Source of the DNA: JAGREO01 sp020446285
GTDB taxonomy: Bacteria; Pseudomonadota; Alphaproteobacteria; Geminicoccales; Geminicoccaceae
Assembly (NCBI GenBank): GCA_041398005.1
Contig: JAWKVP010000001.1
Location: 186,001-250,000 of the forward strand
Direction of reading: 5' to 3'
Length of the DNA stretch: 64,000 nucleotides
Part shown: piece by piece, positions 33,564-41,006 of the stretch
Layout of the letters: each line of letters opens with the position of its first letter
How positions within the stretch are numbered: the first letter of the stretch is position 1
Notes under the pieces: model-generated
What the model was told of the DNA's origin: nothing
The model's input: only the letters and a program-made list of their open reading frames with translations
Databases searched by the model: none
Position numbers and translations under genes: made by a program

Positions 33564-35251
33564 GACGCCTGTTCCCGCCTTCCGTCGAGCACGATCCGCC
33601 GTCCCATGGCCGAAGCCAGCACCGGATCGTGAGTCGCCACGATCACCGTGGTTCCGGCGCTGTTCAGCCTCCGCAATGCTGCGATCACCTCGGCCGCCGT
33701 CTCATGGTCGAGATCGGCGGTCGGCTCATCGGCGAGCAGCACCGGACGTCCCGACAGGGCCGCCCGCGCCAGCAGCAGCCGGCGCCCCTCACCGCCCGAA
33801 ACACCGCCGCCGGTCTCGCCCAGAACCGTGTCCAGCCCGTCCGGCAGACGGGCGACGATGTCTTGCGCCGAAGCGAGGGCGAGAGCAGCCGCGATATCGG
33901 CTCGCGACACGTCCTCGGGAGCACCGTCGAGCAGGATGTCTTGAAGCGTCCCCGCCTCGAACCGCGCTGCCTGCGGCACCCAGGCCACCAGCCCCCGCCA
34001 GTCGTCGGCATTGCCCGCCGCAAGGGGAATGCCGTCGATCCGGACATGCCCGGTATCTGGAGCCTCAAGCCCACCGATCAGTGAAACGAGCGTCGATTTT
34101 CCACTGCCGGACGGCCCGGTGAAGGCGATGGACGTCGCCGGCCCGATTGCGAGATCGGGAAAGCGGAGCGGACCGATGGACAGTCCCTCGAGCGAGATCC
34201 GCGGCACCGGCAACGCCTCCCGCGGCCGCCCACCCGAGCCGAGGATCGGGACGGCCGGCACCGCCTCGATCCCGGCGAGTTCCGACGCAACGGCAAGTGC
34301 CGCCGCCCGGTCGTGCCAGGCAGCGGCGAGATCGCGGAGCGGCTGGAAGAACTCCGGTGCGATCATCAGCAGGAAGATGCCTTCCGTCGCCGTCAATGGC
34401 GTGGCCCACGCACCGAAACGCAATTCGCCGAGAAGCGCAAATCCCGCATAGACCGCGACCATGGCGACGCCGAGCGCGGAGAACAGTTCGAGCACCGCAG
34501 ACGACAGGAACGCGACCCTCAGCACCGCCATGGTCTTCTTGCGCAGGCGTTGCGAGCGGTGATCGAATTCGGCGAGCATCCGCTCGCGCGCGTCCAGCAG
34601 CCGGATATCGAAAAGCGCGGCGAGACGTTCGGCGAGGAGGCCGGAGAGCGTCCCGATCTCCGCCATCTGCCGCTCGCTCGCCTCGCGCGCGGCGAGCCCG
34701 ACCAGCGCCATGAACAGCGGAATGAGCGGCCCCGCGACCAGCAGGATCAGCGCCACCGTCCAGGAAAGCGAGAACGAGACGAGCAGCAGCACGCCGGGCA
34801 GGATGGCCACACGCAGCGCGGCCGGCCGGTAACGTCGCACGAACGGAGCCAGATGCGGCAGCTTGTCGACGAGAAGAGCGCCGAGCGATGCGGAAGCAAG
34901 GCGCGAGGCACGCGGCGAGAGCCGGTCCTGCGCCTCGACGAGGGCACGGCGTTCCCGCGCCACGAGCCGGTCGGCAACAATGTCGAGCAAGTCCGTGGCA
35001 CGCCATTCGAGCGCGATGCGCAAGGCTCCCGCAGCAACGAACACCGTCACCGCAAGTGCCAGTGAAGCCGGCGTGGACCGGCCTTCGATGAGCGCGCCGA
35101 AGATATTCGCAACCGCCGCCGCCATGACGACCCACAGCAGCGCCGCCACGACCGACAGCCCGCCGGCGCGCATGACCTCGCCTTCGAACGGTGCCACGGA
35201 TTCGGCGAGACGCCGGCTCGCCGGATCGGCCATGCGATTGTCATAATTCAT
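33560..35251 (-). CDS. cydD: Cysteine/glutathione ABC exporter, CydD subunit
   Basis: A 563-residue ABC half-transporter and partner of CydC. The membrane domain shows VEAQDRLSPRASRLASASLG and PLIPLFMALVGLAAREASER. The ATPase has Walker A GPSGSGKST, signature VSGGEGRR and Walker B VLLADEPTADLD. Neither possible start has a convincing ribosome site. ATG at 35251 (MNYDNRMADP) is given, but ATG at 35233 (MADPASRRL) is equally likely and would leave an A+T-rich inverted repeat in the leader. It is first of the cydD-C-A-B-X series and divergent from the Rrf2 regulator. Confidence 0.92.
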   Translation of the reverse strand: MNYDNRMADPASRRLAESVAPFEGEVMRAGGLSVVAALLWVVMAAAVANIFGALIEGRSTPASLALAVTVFVAAGALRIALEWRATDLLDIVADRLVARERRALVEAQDRLSPRASRLASASLGALLVDKLPHLAPFVRRYRPAALRVAILPGVLLLVSFSLSWTVALILLVAGPLIPLFMALVGLAAREASERQMAEIGTLSGLLAERLAALFDIRLLDARERMLAEFDHRSQRLRKKTMAVLRVAFLSSAVLELFSALGVAMVAVYAGFALLGELRFGAWATPLTATEGIFLLMIAPEFFQPLRDLAAAWHDRAAALAVASELAGIEAVPAVPILGSGGRPREALPVPRISLEGLSIGPLRFPDLAIGPATSIAFTGPSGSGKSTLVSLIGGLEAPDTGHVRIDGIPLAAGNADDWRGLVAWVPQAARFEAGTLQDILLDGAPEDVSRADIAAALALASAQDIVARLPDGLDTVLGETGGGVSGGEGRRLLLARAALSGRPVLLADEPTADLDHETAAEVIAALRRLNSAGTTVIVATHDPVLASAMGRRIVLDGRREQAS

Positions 35252-35266
35252 ATTCTTGTTTATATG
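35249..35266. promoter_or_regulatory. A+T-rich inverted repeat in the cydD / Rrf2 divergent region
   Basis: CATAT-N8-ATATG lies within a 26-base A+T-rich island between the divergent cydD and Rrf2-type genes. It is the only clear dyad there besides TTCCCGGGAA at 35269-35278. It is a reasonable place for the promoter and for binding of the adjacent regulator, but it does not match a consensus I know. It overlaps the ATG used here for cydD. Confidence 0.35.
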
Positions 35267-35355
35267 TTTTCCCGGGAACGGTGATCGGAAAGCGGGACGG
35301 CGGCGCATGTCGGCGCACTCCACTCGAACGGGCCCGAAACTCGAAGGGAGAGCTG

Positions 35356-35862
35356 ATGCGCGTGACGACAAGGACCAATCTCGCCATGCGCGTCCTCATG
35401 GCCTGTGCGGTGAATGTCGGCCACGTCCTGCGAAAGCACGATCTTGCGCGCACGATCAACGCTTCCGAAGGTCACACGGCCGTCGTGGTCAACGAACTCG
35501 GCCGGCGCGGCTTCATAACCACGGTGCGCGGCCGCGCCGGAGGCTTCCGCCTTCGCCTCGCACCCGAGGAAATATCGGTCGGCAAGGTCTTCCGCCTGTT
35601 CGAAGGCGGCGCTCCGATTGCCGAATGCTTCGACCACCAGTCCAACACCTGCCCGCTTTCCTGCTGCTGCAGGCTCAACGCCTCGCTTGCACGGGCGCAC
35701 GAAGCCTTCTTCCGGACACTCGATCCGGTGACATTGCGGGATCTCGTCGACGGCAACAGCGGTCTCTCCCGCATCCTCGAGATCGGGCGACCCGGCGAAG
35801 CCGGATCCGGACCGGAAACCCCGCGAACGGTATCCCCGCCCGCCCGTCACATGTTGGGGTAG
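35356..35862 (+). CDS. Rrf2 family regulator, NsrR-like
   Basis: A 168-residue winged-helix regulator that probably senses nitric oxide or iron-sulfur status with a cluster. The DNA-binding part (TNLAMRVLMACAVN ... ASEGHTAVVVNELGRRGF, then TTVRGRAGGFRL wing) matches Rrf2. The ligand loop contains Cys91, Cys99 and Cys103-105 in ECFDHQSNTCPLSCCCRL, like NsrR. GGGAG sits before the ATG. It is divergent from cydDC-ABX, and NO-resistant cytochrome bd is a sensible target. It overlaps ETF-QO tail to tail by 16 bases. Confidence 0.87.
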   Translation: MRVTTRTNLAMRVLMACAVNVGHVLRKHDLARTINASEGHTAVVVNELGRRGFITTVRGRAGGFRLRLAPEEISVGKVFRLFEGGAPIAECFDHQSNTCPLSCCCRLNASLARAHEAFFRTLDPVTLRDLVDGNSGLSRILEIGRPGEAGSGPETPRTVSPPARHMLG

Positions 35863-37484
35863 TTCGGCCCGCCGCCGCCCTCCGGCGTTACCCAGTTGAT
35901 GTTCTGGGTGGGATCCTTGATGTCGCAGGTCTTGCAGTGGACGCAGTTCTGGGCGTTGATCTGCAATCGCGGAGCGGACCCGTCATCCTCGCGAACGATC
36001 TCGTAGACACCGGCCGGACAGAAGCGCTGTTCGGGCGCGTCATACAGGGCGAGATTGACCGTGATCGGAACGTCGGCGTCCCTGAGCGTGAGATGGATCG
36101 GCTGATCCTCCTCGTGATTGGTATTGGAGAGGAATACCGAGGACGGCTTGTCGAAGGTGATCACGCCGTCGGGCCGGGGATAGTGGATCGGCAGGGCATT
36201 GTTCACCGTCTTCATCTGCGCATGGTCCGCGCCGTGATGGCCGAACGTCCAGGGCGCCCTGCCGCGAAAGACGAAGGTATCGATGGCATTGATCGCCAGT
36301 GCAGGGAAGAGTCCCCACCGGAATGCCGGACGGATATTGCGGACGGCGTGCAGCTCCTCGTACAGCCAGCTGTCGCGGAAACGCTGCGGATAGGAGGATG
36401 GCACCGGGCTCACGCTCTCGCCGGCCAGCGCCTCCATCGTCGCCTCGGCGGCAAGCATCCCGGATTTCATCGCCGTGTGTGTGCCCTTGATCTTGGGCAC
36501 GTTGAGAAAACCGGCGCAATCGCCGATGAGCGCACCGCCCGCAAATACCAGCTCCGGCAGTGATTGCAGACCGCCTTCGGACAGGGCACGGGCACCATAG
36601 GCCACGCGGCGTCCGCCTTCCAGGAGCTCGCGGATCTTCGGATGGGTCTTGAAACGCTGCATCTCGTCGAACGGCGACAGGTGCGGATTGGAATAGTCCA
36701 GTCCGATGACGAAGCCGAGCGAGACCAGATTGTTCTCGAAATGATAGAGCCACGACCCGCCATAGGTGTCGCTCTCCATCGGCCAGCCGATGGTGTGCAT
36801 GATATGGCCCGGCCGGTGCTTTTCGGGGCTGATTTCCCAGAGCTCCTTGATGCCGATGCCGTAGGTCTGCGGCTGGGCATGCGCGCGAAGATCGAAGCGG
36901 TCGAACAGCGTCTTGGTGAGACTGCCGCGGCAGCCTTCGGCAAAAAGGGTCACGCGTGCGCGCAGTTCCATGCCCGGCTGGTAGTTCGGCCCCTGCTCGC
37001 CCTCCCTCGTGATGCCCATGTCGCCGGTGGCGACACCCTTGACCGCACCATCCTCGCCATAGAGGATCTCGGCGGCGGCGAAGCCCGGATAGATCTCGAC
37101 GCCGAGCCCCTCCGCCTGCTCGGCGAGCCACCGGCAGACCTCGCCGAGACTGACGATGTAATTGCCCTCATTGTGCATCTGCGGTGGCGTCGGCAGGCGG
37201 ATGGCATGGTTTTCGGTGAGAAAGACGAATTCGTCTCCATCCGCCTCGACCCTGAGCGGAGCGCCGAGCTCCTTCCAGTCGGGCAGCAGTTCGTCGAGCG
37301 TGCGGGTCTCGATGCAGGCGCCGGAAAGGATGTGCGCCCCGACCTCGGAGCCCTTTTCGATGACGCAGACGGTAACCTCGCGCTCCTGTTCGGCGGCGAG
37401 CTGCATCAGGCGGATGGATGCGGCAAGGCCACTCGGCCCGGCGCCGACGATGACCACATCGAATTCCATTGCCTCGCGTTCCAT
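35847..37484 (-). CDS. Electron transfer flavoprotein-ubiquinone oxidoreductase
   Basis: ETF-QO (ETFDH) passes electrons from reduced ETF to ubiquinone, linking fatty-acid and amino-acid oxidation to the respiratory chain. It is a 545-residue membrane-associated flavoprotein. FAD binding is in DVVIVGAGPSGLAASIRLMQ, and the quinone/membrane region follows GDCAGFLNVPKIKGTHTAMK. The [4Fe-4S] ligands are Cys in RFCPAG and the CVHCKTC cluster near the end. ATG at 37484 is fixed by AGGAGG (plus strand 37491-37496) seven bases upstream. Fatty-acid genes are not adjacent. Confidence 0.96.
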   Translation of the reverse strand: MEREAMEFDVVIVGAGPSGLAASIRLMQLAAEQEREVTVCVIEKGSEVGAHILSGACIETRTLDELLPDWKELGAPLRVEADGDEFVFLTENHAIRLPTPPQMHNEGNYIVSLGEVCRWLAEQAEGLGVEIYPGFAAAEILYGEDGAVKGVATGDMGITREGEQGPNYQPGMELRARVTLFAEGCRGSLTKTLFDRFDLRAHAQPQTYGIGIKELWEISPEKHRPGHIMHTIGWPMESDTYGGSWLYHFENNLVSLGFVIGLDYSNPHLSPFDEMQRFKTHPKIRELLEGGRRVAYGARALSEGGLQSLPELVFAGGALIGDCAGFLNVPKIKGTHTAMKSGMLAAEATMEALAGESVSPVPSSYPQRFRDSWLYEELHAVRNIRPAFRWGLFPALAINAIDTFVFRGRAPWTFGHHGADHAQMKTVNNALPIHYPRPDGVITFDKPSSVFLSNTNHEEDQPIHLTLRDADVPITVNLALYDAPEQRFCPAGVYEIVREDDGSAPRLQINAQNCVHCKTCDIKDPTQNINWVTPEGGGGPNYPNM

Positions 37485-37672
37485 CCACCGCCTCCTGTCC
37501 ATGTGAGCCTGCATGCGGATCCGCCACCTGTCAGCCGACCGCAGCTTCCGCCAATAATACCGGGCAATGCCGGATAACACACGTCGGGAACGGGTTCCAA
37601 CCTTCTTGCGCGTTTAACTCTCCGCTAATGTTTTCGTGGGAAACATGACGGGCTGAGGCGTGAAAGAGAGTA

Positions 37673-38932
37673 ATGTCCGAGAATAGCCCGACCGGCCGTA
37701 ATCCGGCCCGCGCGCATGAGCGGTCCATCATCGTGGTGCCGGCGATCAGCATGCTGTTCGTCCTCGTCGCGGGCGTCTGGCTGAGCTGGCATGTCGCCAA
37801 CAGGGTGGTGCACGACCAGGCACGCGACGAAGCGCTCAACTGGGCGGAATATATCGAGCGCAACCTGATCGATCTGGATGCGATCATTACCGGCCAGCCG
37901 ATCGACGGACACGACCGCAACGTGCTGAACCTTGCGCGCGATGCCGGCAACGTCTTTCGCTACCATATCTTCGACCCGGCCGGACGGATCATGTTCAGTT
38001 CGGATTTCCTCGCCCGGACGGAGAGCGTCGAGGTGCTTGCCGGCGCCGACCGCAAGAGACTCGACAAGGCGCTTTATGATGGAGCCATCCTGATCGAGGT
38101 TCAGGACGGATCAGCGAATCCGGAGCGTCCCGACCATTATGCCGAGGCCTATGTTCCGCTGTTCGATGGCGACCGGCTGCGCGGCGTGATCGAGGTCTAT
38201 GTCGATATGACCACCAAGGTCGCCCGGTACTGGAATACCATGGGCATGGCAATCGCGGCGCTGGCCGGTCTGCTCGCGGCGTCGGCGACCCTGCCGGGGC
38301 TCTACATCCGAAAACAGTACGAAAGGCTGCGGGAGGCGGAAGCGCACATTCGCGACCTCGCCTATCTCGACAGCCTGACCGGTCTCGGCAATCGGCGGAT
38401 GTTCCAGCGGAACCTCGACGAAGCGTTCACCCTTGCCACGACCTCGAGGGCCGAGGGCGCACTCTTCATTCTCGATCTCGACAATTTCAAGAAGGTCAAC
38501 GACAGGCTCGGCCATCATGTCGGCGACGGACTGCTCGAGGTCATCGCAGAACGCATCCGCTCGGCGCTGGGCGAGGGCGACCACGCCGCACGTCTCGGCG
38601 GCGACGAATTCGCGATCATCCTGCCGCCGGGTGTATCGGCCGAGCGGGTGGAGACCGTCGCCGGATCCATCCAGGACAGGCTCTCCGGGGAGATCGCGGT
38701 CGACGGCACCGAGGTCCGGACGAGCGTCTCCATCGGCATAGCCTTCTATCCACGTCATGGCAGGACGGCCATCGACCTGATGAAGAACGCCGATTCGGCT
38801 CTCTATCAGGCCAAGAACGCCGGCCGCGGCCGACATGTCCGGTTCGGCGATACCGCCGCGCGCGGGATGAGATCGCCAGGCACAGCACCGGCTGCGGAAG
38901 ACGCCGCCCTCCTCGCCCCCGATGCCGTCTGA
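37673..38932 (+). CDS. Membrane-bound diguanylate cyclase (GGDEF)
   Basis: A 419-residue cyclic di-GMP synthase. A first helix (about 19-40) and a second (about 184-208) frame a periplasmic sensor domain of roughly 140 residues, with no named family. The cyclase domain begins at YLDSLTGLGNRRMF, has LDLDNFKKVNDRLGHHVGD and an intact GGDEF at 309-313. The RxxD inhibition motif is absent (EGDHAA in its place). The gene is divergent from ETF-QO and ends before a convergent region holding repeat copy A. No phosphodiesterase domain is present. Confidence 0.93.
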   Translation: MSENSPTGRNPARAHERSIIVVPAISMLFVLVAGVWLSWHVANRVVHDQARDEALNWAEYIERNLIDLDAIITGQPIDGHDRNVLNLARDAGNVFRYHIFDPAGRIMFSSDFLARTESVEVLAGADRKRLDKALYDGAILIEVQDGSANPERPDHYAEAYVPLFDGDRLRGVIEVYVDMTTKVARYWNTMGMAIAALAGLLAASATLPGLYIRKQYERLREAEAHIRDLAYLDSLTGLGNRRMFQRNLDEAFTLATTSRAEGALFILDLDNFKKVNDRLGHHVGDGLLEVIAERIRSALGEGDHAARLGGDEFAIILPPGVSAERVETVAGSIQDRLSGEIAVDGTEVRTSVSIGIAFYPRHGRTAIDLMKNADSALYQAKNAGRGRHVRFGDTAARGMRSPGTAPAAEDAALLAPDAV

Positions 38933-39006
38933 ACCGGGCCCGCCACGCACATCACGACGCGGCGGTGAAGACTACAAGCCCGCCGCAAGCAACGGGATTG
39001 CATCCT

Positions 39007-39108
39007 TTGCGTTCAGTCGCCACGCAGTCGGCACTCCCGGTCGGTCGCCAGTCGGAGCTTGCACTCCTCCACTCCGCCGCAGCGGGGGATGGACCCGAAG
39101 AAATTCAA
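39007..39108. repeat. Dispersed intergenic repeat, copy A
   Basis: This 102-base stretch aligns in the same orientation with 59402-59507. Shared blocks are TTGCGTTCAG, CGCCACGCAG, CTCCCGGTCGGTCGC, CTCCTCCACTC, CGCCGCAGCG and CCGAAGA-ATTCAA, with short variable parts between and a four-base length difference. It fills the convergent gap between a GGDEF gene and a thioesterase gene, ending right at the thioesterase stop codon. Confidence 0.8.
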
Positions 39109-39566
39109 CCGGCCAGGGTACTCACGTCGAGCGCCTCGAGTGCCTTGCGGATACCTTCGGGTATGGGTGTCGGGCGCTGGTTTGCGCGTTCGACGAACAC
39201 ATGGACGAAATGCCCGTCGGCAGCGGCTGTCATGTCATCATTGCGGAAGATGCCGATCTCGTAACGTACCGAGCTCCGGCCGAGAAGCGCCACCCGCACG
39301 CCGGCATGAACCGTATCGGGATAGGCGATCGAGCTGTGATACCGGCAGCCATTCTCCACCGCCATTCCGACGATCTCCGCATTCCACGGATCGAGGCCGC
39401 CCTCGTTGATGAGATAATCGGCGATGGCCGTGTCGAAATAGCTGTAATAGACGACATTGTTGACATGGCCGTAGATGTCATTGTCCATCCAGCGGGTGGC
39501 GATGGTGCTGAAATAGGGATAATCGCCGCGTGTCGTCGGTGCCGGCCTTTGCGCTCCCCCGCTCAC
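39105..39566 (-). CDS. Acyl-CoA thioesterase, 4-hydroxybenzoyl-CoA thioesterase-like
   Basis: A 153-residue hotdog protein. The YbgC/4HBT signature is MDNDIYGHVNNVVYYSYFDT (Asp/Asn variant of the catalytic segment), followed by SIAYPDTVHAGVRVALLGRS. GTG at 39566 is the start: GGAGG lies six to seven bases upstream and the GTGA overlaps the stop of the M17 peptidase gene. It is the last gene of the valS-M17-thioesterase run. The acyl substrate is unknown. Confidence 0.9.
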   Translation of the reverse strand: MSGGAQRPAPTTRGDYPYFSTIATRWMDNDIYGHVNNVVYYSYFDTAIADYLINEGGLDPWNAEIVGMAVENGCRYHSSIAYPDTVHAGVRVALLGRSSVRYEIGIFRNDDMTAAADGHFVHVFVERANQRPTPIPEGIRKALEALDVSTLAG

Positions 39567-40945
39567 CGCGCACCTCCAAAACGCCTTTCCAGCATCTCGA
39601 ACAGCGGGCGGACGGCGATTGCCTCGCCACCGGCCGGTCGGCCGGGCCTGTTTTCGGCATTGATGCCGTAGATGTCGAGATGTGCCCACGCTTCCGTCCG
39701 GGTGACGAAACTCTCGAGGAAGAGCGCGGCGGTGATACTGCCGGCAAAGGGCTTGCTGCCCGAATTGTTGATGTCGCCGACGGTGCCGTTGATGAGCTTG
39801 CGATAGGGCTGGTGCAGCGGCAGGCGCCAGAGCGGTTCGCCGCATTCGATGCCGCTTTCGAGAATGTCGCCGGCGAGCCGGTCGTCATTGCTGAAGAGTG
39901 CCGGAAGGTCGGTGCCGACCGCCACTCTCGCGGCACCCGTGAGGGTCGCGGCATCGATCATGATGTCGGGTTCCTCCTCGTCGGCCAGCGCCAGCGCATC
40001 GGCGAGGACGAGACGGCCTTCGGCGTCGGTATTGCCGATCTCCACGGCGAGCCCCTTGCGACTGCGCCAGACATCACCCGGACGGAAGGCATTGCCGGAC
40101 ACGCTGTTCTCGACAGCGGCGACCAGCAGGCGCAGGCGCACCGGCAGGTTGGCCGACATGATCGCATCGGCGAGTGCCAGCATCGCCGCCGAGCCGCCCA
40201 TGTCCTTCTTCATGTTCGCCATGCCGGCGGCGGGCTTGAGGTCGAGACCGCCCGTGTCGAAGCACACGCCCTTGCCGACCAGCGTCACCTTCGGATGCGA
40301 TGGATCGCCCCAGATCATGTCGATCAGCCGCGGCGGACGGGTGCTCGCGGCGCCGACGGTGTGGATCAGCGGGAAGTTCTGCTCCAGCAGCGCATCGCCG
40401 ACGATGGTCTTCGCCACCACACCGTGCCGGCCGGCGACCGACAGGATCGCATCGGCGAGTTCCGCCGGCCCCATGTCGTTGGCCGGGGTATTGACCAGAT
40501 CGCGGCCGAGACAGATGGCTGCGGCCAGATCGAGCGCCCGCGCGACCCCGGCGTCACGCTCCAGCGCGAGCCTGGATACAGGCCGCTCGCCACTCCTGTA
40601 GCGGTCGAAGCGATAGCCCTGCAGTTCCCAGCCGAGAGCGGCGTCATGCGGCGACAGCAGGCCCGCCGGATCATCGAGACGCCACGTCCCAGCGGGCAGG
40701 GCCGCGCGCAATGCCGACACGTCCCATGCCTCGGGCGGATCGGAACAGACGAGCACGGCACCACCGATCGTGCCGTCACCGGTCGGCCAGGTCGCCGCCG
40801 ACTGCGGCTTGCCGCCGAAATCCGTCGCGGCAAACCAGTTCGCGGCGTTGGCGGGCAGCCTTTCCAGCAAGGCGGCGAAACCCGCCTGATCGGTCACATG
40901 CACGGCCGTCGCTTCGCTGGTCGGCTCGACGATGCTCGCTGTCAT
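39563..40945 (-). CDS. Leucyl aminopeptidase family protein (M17)
   Basis: A 460-residue two-metal aminopeptidase. The M17 signature NTDAEGRLVLADAL is present, as are the metal/carboxylate-binding VGKGVCFDTGGLDLKPAAGM and MKKDMGGSAAMLALA blocks. The N-terminal domain is short and divergent, as in the PepB-like subgroup. ATG at 40945 is supported by AGGA upstream. The gene lies 61 bases after valS and overlaps the thioesterase gene by GTGA. A housekeeping role in peptide turnover is likely. Confidence 0.93.
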   Translation of the reverse strand: MTASIVEPTSEATAVHVTDQAGFAALLERLPANAANWFAATDFGGKPQSAATWPTGDGTIGGAVLVCSDPPEAWDVSALRAALPAGTWRLDDPAGLLSPHDAALGWELQGYRFDRYRSGERPVSRLALERDAGVARALDLAAAICLGRDLVNTPANDMGPAELADAILSVAGRHGVVAKTIVGDALLEQNFPLIHTVGAASTRPPRLIDMIWGDPSHPKVTLVGKGVCFDTGGLDLKPAAGMANMKKDMGGSAAMLALADAIMSANLPVRLRLLVAAVENSVSGNAFRPGDVWRSRKGLAVEIGNTDAEGRLVLADALALADEEEPDIMIDAATLTGAARVAVGTDLPALFSNDDRLAGDILESGIECGEPLWRLPLHQPYRKLINGTVGDINNSGSKPFAGSITAALFLESFVTRTEAWAHLDIYGINAENRPGRPAGGEAIAVRPLFEMLERRFGGAR

Positions 40946-41006
40946 TGCGTTCCTGTCCTTCCTGCCGTGTCCCGTCCGCGGAATTCCGCCGCGGCCCGAC
41001 ACGCTG

